Assembly (NCBI GenBank): GCA_011799875.1
Contig: CM022303.1
Span: 302,110,566 to 302,174,565, forward strand
Length of the DNA: 64,000 bases
Reading direction: 5' to 3'
From: Thinopyrum elongatum
Lineage: Eukaryota > Streptophyta > Magnoliopsida > Poales > Poaceae
Below are positions 21,586 through 33,578 of this stretch, one piece after another. The notes under the pieces were generated by a model that made no database searches, was not told the origin of the DNA, and saw only the letters and a list, made by a program, of their open reading frames with translations. Every line of letters starts with the position of its first letter. The stretch's first letter is position 1. The translations under genes and the position numbers were made by a program.

Positions 21586-23043
21586 TTAAGAAGTAGAAGG
21601 AAAAAGTTCGGGGTATTCCGCACGAAGATTATCCTCGCGTTCCCAAGTGGCTTCATTTTCAGTATGATTTGACCACTGCACTTTGAGGAACTTGGTAACC
21701 TTCTGACGGGTTCGACGTTCAGCTTCATCGAGGATGCGGATCGGATGCTCCTTATAAGAAAGATCATCTTGCAATTCAAGCATCTCGTGATCCACAGATC
21801 GGTGCGGAGATTCCTTGAAGCATTTACGGAGTTGCGACACATGGAAGACGTCGTGGATATGAGAGAATTGCGGCGGCAACTCCAATTTATACGCCACCTG
21901 TCCACGCCTAGCAACAATGTGGAAAGGACCAATGTAGCGCGGAGCTAACTTGCCCTTGATTCCAAAACGGTGAGTGCCCTTCATAGGTGTGACACGAAGA
22001 TAAGCTTGATCACCAGGTTGATAAGTCAAACCCCATCGTTTGCGATCATAGTTGCTCTTCTGGCGGTCCTGAGCTGCCTTGAGGTTTTCACGGACGATAT
22101 GGACTTGTTCTTCGGCGTGTTGAATAATATCCGGTCCAACAAGAGGTCGTTCCCCAGTTTCTGACCAATTCAGAGGGGTTCGACACTTACGTCCATAGAG
22201 TACTTCGAAGGGAGCCATTTTCAAGCTGGCTTGATAGCTGTTGTTATAGGAGAACTCGGCATATGGAAGAGATTCTTCCCACTTCTTGCCAAATGAAATA
22301 ACACAAGCCCGAAGCATGTCTTCAAGCACTTGATTGACTCGTTCAACTTGGCCTTGGGATTGGGGGTGATAAGCTGAACTCCAAGTAATATGAGTTCCCA
22401 TAGCTGTTTGGAAACTTTCCCAGAAATGACCAGTGAATATGCTGCCACGGTCTGAACTGATCTCTTTCGGAATACCGTGGAGTGAAACAATTCTGGAGAT
22501 ATATAACTCTGCTAACTGACTAGCAGTGATCGTCTCCTTGACAGGCAGAAAGTGTGCAACTTTTGAGAGTTGGTCGACGACGACAAGAATAGCATCGTGA
22601 CCCTTCTGTGACCTGGGAAGTCCTGTAACGAAATCCATCTGAACCTTATCCCATTTCCATAAAGGAATAGGAAGTGGTTGCAGAATTCCAGCAGGCTTCT
22701 GATGTTCTGCTTTAACGCGTCGACACACATCACATTCAGCAACATATCGAGCAATGTCTTGCTTCATTCTAGACCACCAGTACCTTTGACGGAGATCACG
22801 ATACATCTTGGTGCTACCCGGATGAATAGACAACGGGGTATCATGTGCCTCCTTCATGACTTTGTCAGTCATAAGCTCAAAGCGAGGTACTACAATGCGG
22901 TTTCTAAAATACAAGGTTCCATCTTCAGACAGCGAGAAATCCCTGTACTTTACAAGGTGAAGGTCTTTCTTCATCAGATCAATTTCAGCATCTTTAGCTT
23001 GCGCATTCTTAACAGCTTTCTCAAGGTCTGGTTCACACACCAA
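21586..23043 (-). pseudogene. Gypsy integrase and chromodomain part of the polyprotein
   Basis: A 485-codon minus-strand frame. It starts in the linker after RNase H, then has the H2C2 zinc-binding domain of integrase (an HPGSTKMYRDLRQRYWW block followed by CDVCRRVK). The integrase core has all three acidic residues: D in MDFVTGLP, D in SSDRGS and E in GQVERVNQ. A GPF/Y-type region and a C-terminal chromodomain (VQWSNHTENEATWERED) follow. Chromodomain integrases direct insertion to marked heterochromatin. The frame is separated from the upstream gag-RT frame by about 120 bases with several small frameshifts and a stop, so it cannot be made as part of one polyprotein. It runs into the polypurine tract and left LTR. 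Confidence 0.9.
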
Positions 23044-23165
23044 GTTTTTAGGTATCCTTGGGGAACTATCTCGAGATTTAGCTTTCGAAGCTCTTCATAC
23101 AGAAGTGGTTGCGTAGCTGAACCTCAGTTCGCAGCAATAGGATTTGCGGCTCAACGCATCAGCCA

Positions 23166-25916
23166 TCACATTAGCCTTGCCAGGGGTATAAAGAAATACC
23201 CCAAGTCATAGTCCGCAATGGTCTCCATCCATCTTTGCTGACGGAGATTCAGAGATGGCTGAGTGAACAAGTACTTCAAACTTTTATGATCCGTGTAGAT
23301 CTCGCAACGATTACCGAGGAGGTAATGTCGCCACAACTGCAGTGCATAGATCACAGCAGCTAGTTCTAGATCATGTACTGGATAATTCTCTTCATGTGGG
23401 CGCAACTGACGAGAGCCATAAGCAATCACTTTACGCTCTTGCATTAGGACACAGCCTAATCCTTCACGGGATGCGTCACAATAGATCACAAAGTCTTTGC
23501 GGGTATCTGGAGGAGATAGTACTGGGGCAGATGTTAGCTTGTCTTTGAGTGTTTGAAAACTTTCCTGACATTTTTCTGCCCATTCAAACTTAACGCCCTT
23601 GTGAAGCAGATCAGTCAATGGCTTAGCAATCTTTGAGAAATTCTCGACAAAACGACGGCAATAGCTTGCGAGGCCGAGAAAACTTCTGACTTGCTTGACA
23701 TTCTTCGGAGGAGTCCAGTCAAGAATAGCCTGAACTCGTTCTGGGTTAACGGCAATGCCATCTTCGGAAATCACATGACCAAGATATGTCACTTCAGATA
23801 ACCAGAACTCGCATTTGGAGTATTTGGCATACAACTGGTGCTCTCGGAGTCTTTCCAGTACTAGTCGGAGGTGTTCGGCATGTTCTTTCTTATTCTTCAA
23901 ATAAACCAGAATATCATCCAGATATATCACGACGAATTTATCGAGGTAATCCATGAAGATATAATTCATCAATCGGGAGAATGTGGCTGGAGCATTTGTT
24001 AAGCCAAATGACATTACAGTGTACTCATAAGAACCATAGCGAGTAACAAATGCAGTCTTCGGAATATCCTCTTCACGAACACGGATCTGATGGTAACCCA
24101 ACCTCAAATCAAGTTTAGAGAATACCGATGATCCAGTAAGTTGATCATACAAATCATTGATCCGAGGAAGCGGATATTTATTCTGAATGGTGGCTTGGTT
24201 AATGGGCCGATAATCCTGAACCAATCGGTTAGTTCCATCCTTCTTCTTAACGAAGAGTGAAGGTGCTCCCCAAGCAGAGGAACTGGGGCGGATGAAACCT
24301 TTCTTAAGTGACGTGTCGATTTCTTCCTTAAGCTCAAGAAGATGATGCGGAGGCATCTTATAAGGACGCTTCGCAATAGGAGTTGTGCCAGGCTTCAAGT
24401 CGATGACGAACTCAACAGCTCTAGCAGGCGGTATTCCTGGAAGTTCTTCTGGAAAGACATCTTGAAATTCACGAACAACTGGAACGTTCTCGATGCCTTC
24501 AAGAGGTGAAGCGTTCAGTGCATTTAGGACATATGTCTGAGCTTCGGCGTCCTGCACTGTACGAGCGGAGTATCTGACAGTCTGACCGGAAGGGTGTGTG
24601 AGGCGGACTGCTTCAGTGGCACAGTCAATCAAAGCTTTATGAGGCTTCAACCAGTCCATACCCAGAATAATGTCAATGTTGGAGGTCTTAAGGGCAATGA
24701 GAGAAACGGGGAACATCAATCCTCCAATCACAATGTGATTACCGTGGCTTACCCTGGTAGTTTGCCAATTAGCCCCAGGTGAATGGATTACTAATGGGAT
24801 GGACATCTCCTCGAAAAGTATATCATGGCTTCGCGCAAAACTTTCGGACATGAAGGAGTGCGATGCTCCCGAATCAAAGAGGACTGAAGCTGGGATTGAA
24901 TTCACTAGAAGGGTGCCCATCACAATGCTGGGGTCCTGCCGAGCTTCTTCCATGTTGACTTGGTTGACATGAACACGTTGTCTAGCAGGTAGTCTGGTTC
25001 CAACGTTCCTAGAAGGATGTTTTCGACGGCTCTTCCTGCAACCAGCAGAAGGACGTGGTGCATCCTGACGAAAAGCCATAGCATCAGGCGGTCCAGCATG
25101 GACCGATAGCTGTCTCGGCGGTGAAGGCAAACGAGGTGCAACATAGGACGGCCTTGGTGTTGGAGCAGGTCGGTGGTGTACATTATGCGGGATCCACACT
25201 CGACGCTTCTGAACAGGCTGACCCGAGGATGAGCCAGCTCCATGAGTGCGCTTGAGTGACTCCTGGTACTCAGTCAGAGCTGTTTCAACTTGGAAAGATT
25301 TGCTGACAAGCGTTGCGAAGTCTGTAAAATCATGGACAGCAAGTGCAAGTTTTATATCAGTACGTAGTCCTTCACGGAATGTCTCCTGCTTGCGTGTGTT
25401 GGTGTCGACGTCATCCGCAGCATAGCGGGACAATTCAAGAAATTTCCTCTGGTATTCATCCACAGCCATTTTGCCCTGTGAGAGTTTGCGGAACTCCTGC
25501 TTCTTCTGGTCGATCAGACCTTGAGGAATGTACCGTGCACGAAAAGCTGACTGAAATTCCTGCCAAGTGGTTACAGTTTTAGCAGGCAACATACCCTTGT
25601 GGCTTTCCCACCATTGAGCAGCTGATCCCCTCAGGTGATACGTCGCATAGGTGACGTAACTGTCAGGGATAACATTGGCTGACTTCATCTGGAAGGCAAT
25701 GTCACGGAGCCAATCGTCAGCATCCGTTGGATCAGTCGAGCTGCAAAAAGTGGACGGATTGAGGCGCACGAATTCTGACAGTGTTATTGGTGTAGGCTGC
25801 TGATGAGCATTCTGGTTTGGGAACTGAGCCAATATCCCGGTCATAACCTGACGGTTCAGTTCAAATTGCTGCATCATTGCGGCAATATAAGGTGGAGGTG
25901 GAGGATCGTCAGCCAT
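23166..25916 (-). pseudogene. Gypsy gag, protease, reverse transcriptase and RNase H, frameshifted at the end
   Basis: A 916-codon minus-strand frame that begins at ATG 25916, just downstream of the leader. Residues about 60-215 are the retrotransposon gag domain (a WLRDIAF..AAQWWES block). An aspartic protease follows, with DSGASHSFM at about 348. The reverse transcriptase spans about 500-700 with catalytic YLDD at about 665, and RNase H starts at about 790 (VIYCDAS). The usual CCHC zinc knuckle between gag and protease is not there; residues 240-345 contain only one cysteine. A small indel near 23200 shifts the frame before the RNase H/integrase linker, so the integrase is out of frame. The domain order is Ty3/Gypsy. 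Confidence 0.9.
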
Positions 25917-26208
25917 CCTGCCAAATCAACAGGGGCAGTTTAGCAAGAAAACTGCAGGTGTATGGAATGATTCATGAAGTATCACGCACAACAGAAGGAA
26001 GTGCAATAGATACTTCATCATATTCGCACCAGACATTCGAATCCACACATAGCCTCGGTTAAAATCCGGCATTACGACAGCTGAAAGGGGAAGGCTAGAC
26101 ATCTAGGCGGCGCGCAGGCACGCGGTATGGAAGTACACAACAAGACATAGCAAAGGCTACATCAATGTCGGAGAAAACTATTGGGGCGAGGAATCTGCAA
26201 GTGACAAC
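25917..26208 (-). other. Gypsy leader, unduplicated part
   Basis: The sequence between the gag start codon and the point where the leader copy at 17167 ends. It is non-coding and follows the primer site and the duplicated leader. No frame or motif is notable. Confidence 0.6.
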
Positions 26209-26514
26209 ACAGGGTGCCCTCGATAAAAGGATCCTGTAAGCAGAACCTGGCCCAAAATCTTGAAGCAAGGGGGATATTTTCAGAACTTCGGGTGGACGTG
26301 AGCACGAGAGCCTAATGTTGGAGTTAGTAAAATTTTAACCCGAGTAGAAGAGAGATCAGAGGCCCAGAGTAAAGGTCGAGGAGTAAAAGATACTAATACC
26401 ACCCAAATGGCGACGTGGGCCCGTAAGCCACACAGCCAGGTTAGTAAAACAATTTTCGGTTACTAGACTCAACTTCGGCCAAGGAGTTGGAAAGGGGGGT
26501 TCCTACAGTCAGTC

Positions 26515-26530
26515 GGCTCTGATACCAACT
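26515..26530 (-). other. Primer-binding site of the Gypsy element
   Basis: The minus strand reads AGTTGGTATCAGAGCC directly after the 5' LTR. TGGTATCAGAGC is complementary to the 3' end of initiator methionine tRNA, the usual primer of plant LTR elements. A second copy stands at 17475-17489. Confidence 0.85.
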
Positions 26531-29500
26531 TGTGACGCCCCCGGCCCGATCGTGCACTAATCATACACGCAAATGCACACGATCAAGCCTAAGGACTCAC
26601 GGGAAGATATCACAACACAACTCTAAAACATAAATAAAGTCATACAAGCTTTATATTACAAGCCAGGGGCCTCGAGGGCTCGAATACATAAGCTTGCGAA
26701 CAAGCGTCAGCGGAAGCATCAGATATCTGAGTACAGATATGAAATAGAAACAGAAAGGCCTTTAGAAAGGCGGGGCAAAATAAAACACTACGATCGAAAG
26801 GCGAAGGCCTCCTGCCTGGGACCCTCCGATCCTACTCCTGGTCGTCAGTCAACTCGTAGTAGTATCCATCCTCTGGGTAGTAGTAGTAGCAATCGTCGGG
26901 GCATCTGTCTCAGGGGGCTCCGTCCTCTGGTCACGTCAAACTGATATGGGGAGAAAAAGGAAAACAAAGCAACCGTGAGTACTCAGAAGTACTCAGCAAG
27001 CAAGGATCTACACTACATATGCAACATTTTCAAAGGGAGGCTGTATATGTGGACTGGGCTGCAGAAATGCAGAATAGAGAGAAGGCCTAGTCCTATCGAA
27101 GACTAGCATCCTCAGCGGTCTTGCAGCAGTAGAAGAGAGTAGAACAATACCATATAATGTAGCAGTAATAATATCAACCTCACCCAGAGATCCTTTCTCG
27201 ACTCCCTGCGAGAAAGCAATCCCAGAGCCATACAGTCATCAACCTCGTCCTGAGATCCCTTCTCGACTCCCTGCGAGAAGCAATCCCAGAGCCATATATA
27301 CAGGTCTCATCACAGGTATCCAGTTCTAAATTGTATCAATCAGGATACAACTCCGAGTGTCCTTTACCGTAGGACCGGCTATCGATAGAAGTGTTCTTCC
27401 CTGCAGGGGTGCACCAACTTACCCAACACGCTCGATTAACTTCGGCCGGACACACTTTCCTGGGTCATGCCCGGCCTCGGCCAAACGACACATCGCAACC
27501 CTACCTACAGCTCAGTAGAGAGGTCCCCGCCGGTCTACATCCTAAGCGCAAGGGGGTCTTGGCCATCGCCCCTCGCCCTCCGGGTCGTTGCGTACATGGC
27601 CCAGATCCAAGCACCACCGAAATGGCGCCAATCACTCCATGCCGCACTGCTGAACTGGACGTCTGACAGGGCTTTCGGCTGATGCATACGATGCAGAACG
27701 CCCATACTATGCCCACGTGATGGTTAGTGCTATCAGGCCAGAGGCCTGCTCGGATCAAATATCCAAATCGTTAGGACTAGGGCTTGCGGTAACGAGCAGA
27801 GACTCACGAAAGATGTGACCCCGTCGCCCCGTCTCGAGGACTTGCGGCAAGGGTTAAGAATGCCCGGCCGCGCCTCGTATTCATCACTCGGGCACCACAC
27901 TGGCAACCCGCCTTCACATCACACGCGGGTACCCCTCAGGGTCGACCCGCCTTTCCAAGTAACATTGTAAGGTCCAAGTATCCGTGTGTCCATAACATCA
28001 GGGAATCCGAGGTATCACCCTCATTGAATTCCCACTCGATGTATCCGTCAAGGTGAACTAGGAGGAATCACCCTCACTGGGTCCACACTTGAGGTGTTGT
28101 AGGACAGTGTCGTTATCGGAAGCGGTGAAGGAGGAATCACCCTCGATGACCACGACCGAATAGCTACTCTATAGAGTTAACATCAGAAGTGCTACAAGAG
28201 GTTTCACCCTCGGCACTCGATAGTAACGCTGCAGTGTCGTTACAGCTAAGGGGGGTGATGTGCGGTGTCGGGTCCTGGTCTTCAATCCCATTGATCGGGT
28301 CTTCTGACGATCCAGCGCGGCAGTCGGGATAAGTGGGGTCACTGATAGGTCTCTACCCAGCCTAGACTAAACAGTTTAGGATATGCAGGTAATTATCAAC
28401 AGCAGGTTACAATGAACAGGCTATGCATCAGAATAGGTAAAGCAGCAGCAGCAGTAATTCTAATGCAAGCATGAGAAATTTAGAATGGGCGATATCGGTA
28501 TGCTCAAGGGAGGGGCTTGCCTGGTTGCTCGGCGGCAAGGGCAAGGTCGTCTATGGTGTCTTCGGGCTCCGGAGCTGCGTCGGTCTCGGGGACGACGTCG
28601 GGGTCGGGGGCTATCGAGAGAGAAGAGGGGAAGGAAATAGTATAAATATATAGCAAACATGAGCATGACAAATACGATACACGGTGCTAGGGGTAGTCTA
28701 ACGCAGCATCACACGTAACAGACGGAGCGAGAGAATATCTCACGATATTTCCCGGGTCTTTGGAATTATCGGACAGAGGATAAGAGGGGAACGGTTGCAA
28801 GTTCGGATAGTTAGGGACGCGTGACGGACGAACGGACCGCATATTCAGATTCGTCTCGTCGTTGTGAGCAACTTTCATGTACAAAGTATTTTCATCTGAG
28901 CTACGGATTATTTTATATGATTTTCTAAAGTTTTTATTAATTTCTGGAATTTAATTAATTATTTAAATTAACATTATCCGAAACAGTGTCTTGCTGACGT
29001 CAGCATGATGTCAGCATGACGTCAGGACCAGTGGGTCCCACCTGTCATAGGCTGTTAGGTTAATTAGTGATTAACTAATTAAATTACTGTTTAATTAACA
29101 CTAACTACTTAATTAAATTAACCTAATCAGGATTAATTAACTTAATTAATTAACTAATTAATTATTTAATTAATTAATTATTTTTATTTATTTTAATTAT
29201 TTTTTTATTACATTTTCTTTTAATTCGTTTTTAGGGGCTGGGCCCCATCTGTCATTGCCTCAGGGGGGGCAGGGCCCACCAGTCAGTGGCACGGCCGGAC
29301 ATGTCTGGGTTGTGCCCGCTTGGGCACCGGACATGTCCGGTGCGCATACGGGCGCACGGGTGCGGCCAGCGGGTGAGGCGGAGACGGGCGGGGCAGGGGC
29401 GGCCGGGCGCGGTGGCCCGTCGGACGGCGAGCGGCGGCGCGGTGGAGCCGGGGCAGCAGAGCTGCGCGCGCTGCTGCAGCAGCGGGCGTGGGCAGAGGCG

Positions 29501-30658
29501 ACGAGCGGGGCCGGCCTGGGCGTGGTCGCGCGCGAGCCCGGGCGCGTGGTGGGCGCGGGCGACGGCCGGTGACCAAGGCGCAAGGGGAGGCGAGCAGAGG
29601 CGGCGGCAGGAGCGCGGCGACGGCGATGCGGGCGCGGCCGGGGCGCGGGGTGGGGTGCGCGCACAAGGGAGGGAGGCCGAGGCCGAGGCCTCACCGGCGT
29701 TGTAGGGCACGGGCAGCGGGGCTCGGGGACGACGGCGTCGGGCAGCGGCGACGGGTGCGAGCGCTCGCTGAGGCGATTCGGGGAGGAGACGGGGAGGCGA
29801 GGTCCCGGCGACGGCGTCCGAGCGCGGGCGGCGAGGCGGAAGCGAGCGCGAGCAGCGGCGGGGAGCGCGGCGACGGGCGCGGGATCGGGGCGCCTCTGCC
29901 CCGGTCCGATCCAGGGGAGGGGGTCGAGTGAGGAGGCGGTAGGGGAGTGCGACAGCGAGGCAGATCGCGCGGGGAGGCGGTCGGGACGGCCGGCCGGCGA
30001 CGGGCGACGGGGTCGATCCCGATCCAGAATTTCTGGATCGGGGGGGGGGGGGAATGAGCGAGGGGGTGGGGTAGCGGCTAGGGTTTTCGGGTGGGGGTGG
30101 GAGATATGGGGGAGGGGAGTGGGCACGGCTGGGCCGGCCTGGCTAGCCCAGTGGCCAGCTGGGCCGAGGCCCAGCGAGGGGGGGGGCTTTATTTCTTTTT
30201 GTTCTTTTTCTGTTTTTCTTATTCCTTTTTTTTTTTTTGTCTTTTATTTTTAGTCCAAAAGACTTTTGTAAAATATGAGACTTGCTCCATTATTTACAGT
30301 GTATTATTTGTCACTGCTAGAAATTGGTTGGGGGTCCATATCTTTTGTTTGGATTTTATTTAAATTGAAAAAGGATTGAATAGTGCTATGTTGCTGCTGT
30401 TTCTAGTTGTTCGAGTCCTTTTACAATTTCAACTAATGTTGCAATCATTTTTACAAATGCTATGGGAATATTTGCAACATGAGGCACATTTTGGTTTTCC
30501 AGTTTGAACAACTTTTATTTTCCACTTTCATTTAAATTTGGATTTTGAGTTAGAAGCTGAAATGCATTATGATGCAAATGATGATCATGCACTGTTAATC
30601 ATGCTGACGTGGCATAATCAAAATGGGATTACTGTAGTTAACCACCGGGGGTGTTACA
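26531..30658 (-). repeat. Right (5') LTR of the Gypsy element
   Basis: A 4128-bp LTR with a TGT...ACA outline, starting at 30658 on the minus strand. It is followed by the primer site. Differences from the left copy are mostly single-base gaps. It abuts the outer Copia ORF at 30659. Confidence 0.9.
28995..29024. promoter_or_regulatory. TGACGTCA cluster in the right Gypsy LTR
   Basis: TGACGTCA, TGATGTCA and TGACGTCA at the same 11-bp spacing as in the left LTR. Conservation between the copies agrees with, but does not prove, a role in element transcription. Confidence 0.45.
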
Positions 30659-31878
30659 ATCATCTTCACTTTCCTTGTGAGCATTGATAAGCTTGGCCCA
30701 CTCAGAGATTGATGACTGGTATCTGGTGCCCTCAGTCATCAACACTATCTTTCCATCAGGGTAGAAGTGGTCAGTAGAGTAGAACTGCATGATCATCTCA
30801 TCGTTCCATTTTGTCAGTTTCTGTCCAACAAACTTATCAACTCCATTGAGTCTGAAGCTCTCATGCACACGAGGAAAGTAGTCTTCATTGTCATCAATAT
30901 ATTCCCAATCAACCCATTTCATGTCACAAACTATGGGCTTCTTGTCCAACAAGATAGTCTCATAGAAGTCCTATTGTTCTCTGGTATGAAAACGATAGTC
31001 CACAGTAGTCCTTCTCCTTGTGGCATATGGATCATTCTGCCTCCATAGTCTCAGACCATGATCCTTGCTCAACTTCATGTTTTCTGCCACAGGATGATCA
31101 TCATTATGATTTGGGATCTTGGGCTTCAATTTCCTGAGCACTAGTGGCTCATCATCTTCCTGAACCTTAGGCACTGGGGCCTTGTTCTTCTCTGCAGCTG
31201 AGATATTCCTTGTGGATCTCTTTGGAACTGAAGGCTGGGGTGCTTGAGCTGAAGCTTTAGGCTTGGGTGCAGCAGGTTTGGAGCAGACTTGGGCTTTGAA
31301 GGAGTAGCCCCAGTCTTGATAGCATATGCCATCAGCTTTTGTGTCTTGGTAGGAGGTGCAACAAGCTCTTCCTCCTCCTCATCTTCTTCTTCATCCCTCA
31401 TCATGGATGATCTCCGAATCACTCTGGCAATGGTATTTATGACCCTTCCCTTCCTCTTCTTTCCACTAGCAGCTTCTTCTTCCTCTTTGGGCTTAAGTGT
31501 AAACTGCATAGTCTCTTGAGTTGAAGCTCTGGCTTTGGACATTGGAGTCCTCTTTGCAGGAGCCTTCTTCTGCAGTATTGGCTTAGTAGCAGCAGTGCCA
31601 TATTCCTTCTTCAGCACCTTCTTCTTGGAGGCCACTTCCTCCTCAACCACAAAGTCTTCATCTTCACTCTCAAAAGTTCTTTTCTTTCTCTGCCTAGTAG
31701 CTACCTTAGGCAAGTTGCCGGGAGTGCTTCTGCTTCCCTCATCATAGCAACTATTGGGACTAGTGCCCTCACTGAGATTAACTTCCTCTGCAGACTTGTT
31801 CTGGCTGTCACTGGCTTCTGACATCTTTGCAGCTGACCATGTGAATAGATGGGTGTGGGTAGAGTAGATGAGCATCAC
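30659..31878 (-). pseudogene. N-terminal part of the outer element's second ORF
   Basis: On the minus strand, frames at 31878-31141 and 31174-30659 together encode the N-terminal part of a non-pol retrotransposon protein. The first part is highly charged and Ser/Lys/Glu-rich, with runs such as EEEDEEEEE and PKRK-like basic patches. It is followed by a folded-looking segment with FYSTDHFYPDG and a WAKLINAHKE end that resembles the putative plant transposon protein domain. There is one frameshift near 31280 and one in-frame TAG at 30971-30973. The Gypsy insertion then cuts it at 30658, and the coding continues at 17170. Function is unknown. Its place downstream of gag in an element without pol is notable. 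Confidence 0.65.
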
Positions 31879-33578
31879 AAAATACAGCTGGTTTTTGCAA
31901 AAAAAATTTGAGACAAAACCTTAATTTTAGTTTTCTGCAGAAAGCATTTCGGAGCTACCGATTTGACAATCTCGGTGACACCGAAGCACTAACAGAGTCT
32001 AAACATGCAGTTTCGGTCAGACCGAGACGCAGTTCGGTGACTCCGAGATGCTAGGGTTTCACTAAGAAAGTGCTTTTGATCTCACCGATTAGTACACTTC
32101 AGTCAGACCAAGTTGTACTTAGTGCAATGGCCAGGGCCAATCGGTGTGACCGAAATCTTCAGATCGGTCGGTCCGAGATGGGTTCGGCGGAAACCTAACC
32201 CTAAGATTTTGCATCAAATCTATTCTAAAGGATTTCTTTGCTGGATAGAATGATTTCATACATGGGAAGAATACTGGCATTTTACTTTGTGCAAAGAATC
32301 GGACTGAGGAACAAGCACAAAGTGGTCGAATCCGTACCCTAACTTGGTGACGGTTCGCTACGGCGGTAACGGCGGTGAAGAAATCCGTTGACGACGACGG
32401 AGACCAGCGGCGGAGGCGCACTGGCGGAGATGGAGACGATCCGGAGACCAAGGGGCGGCAGTGCTGGGGCGCGGGCTTGTGTGGTTTGAAGAAGTTTTCA
32501 ACCGTACGGGTACGTGAGATATATATATATATACCCAGGCACTGTCAGTGGCACCGAAAGGATCTAATCGGTGGCACCGAGATGCGAAACTGTAGACAGT
32601 TACAACAACTCGGTGAGACCGAGTGGATCTAATCGGTAGCACCGAGATAGAAAACCTAGATCAGTCTATTGCATTCGGTGAGACCGAGTTGGAATGGTTG
32701 GTCATGCCGAAATGCATTAGAAGGTTTTGGAGGTTAGCCCTTAACGGATCGGTGGCTCCGAGTGCTCCTCACCCGGAGGGTCCGAAAGTGACTTGTTCAA
32801 ATTTTGTGATGTAGCATGAAAAGAGTTTGAGACGAGAAAAAGCATAGATAGCTAGAGAAGGTTCTTAGGCATTCTTGTCCATCCATTTGGCAAATAAAAA
32901 CCAAACAATCAAAACAACAAATGGATGTCCTCAAATGGAGAAAATTATGCAACCAACATGCTCACACAAAAAGATAGCAAATAAAACATGTGGCAAAGCA
33001 TCCACATACACTCTAGCATCTATCAAGCAATTGGCGATGACTAGGTCATCTATATATGAGTATATTGACTTAGGAGTCAAATGAGAACATTTGATCATAG
33101 GTCATACTCATCGTTTAAGCACAAGTGGGGTTACCACTTTTACATAAAGCATTTTTGTGTTCACATCATTAGAGTTGCTTTATCTCAATCCTTAGAGCAA
33201 AGCTCCCCCTAGATGTGATATCCCCCCTAAGAGGGATGAACTAACCTTGGGTTTTGTCGATGATGACTTCATGTAGATAGTGAAGATGTGGATGCTCAAT
33301 GTTGATGTAGATCATTTGGAGCAATCCATTGGAGTGTTGCACTTTCAATACCTACATGGGTTAGTCCCACAAGGAACATACAAGGATATCCATAGACATA
33401 GAGTGAAACACACATATGATGATGTCCATGAAAGCATTAGGTTACCTTGTCCCTTGTCTTACCAACCAGAGGGTTTGTGACTCCATGAACTAGTACAAGA
33501 TATGAAAGTTGATTGCACTTGTCCTCGCCAAAATGAATATGAGTGAAGTATGTTGGCGGAGTCACCCTCAAGAACACT
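31879..33578. other. Long non-coding spacer of the outer Copia element
   Basis: About 1.7 kb between gag and the second ORF, where pol would be expected. It has clusters of TCGGT...ACCGA palindromes at about 31970-32175 and 32560-32770, matching those in the LTRs. A GC-rich block lies at 32340-32480. No reverse transcriptase, integrase or protease motif is seen in any frame. Confidence 0.6.

Larger units (their letters stand above)
17167..30658 (-). mobile_element. Nested Ty3/Gypsy chromovirus (Tekay/Del-like), LTR-internal-LTR-leader structure
   Basis: In minus orientation: 5' LTR 30658-26531, primer site, leader to 25917, gag-pol 25916-21586, polypurine tract, LTR 21549-17490, and then a second primer site and 323-bp leader (17489-17167) that copies 26530-26209. 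The LTRs start TGTAACACCCCCGG and the right one ends GGGGGCGTCACA. A chromodomain at the end of the polyprotein and long LTRs fit Tekay/Del chromoviruses. The right junction lies inside the outer element's second ORF. There is no 5-bp duplication at the left because the insertion does not end at an LTR. Both coding parts are broken, so the element is not active on its own. Confidence 0.85.

Noticed and set aside
29260..30126. 288-codon Pro/Arg-rich minus-strand frame
   Set aside because: It is the same GC-rich LTR block; the left LTR has no equivalent long frame, so it is compositional.
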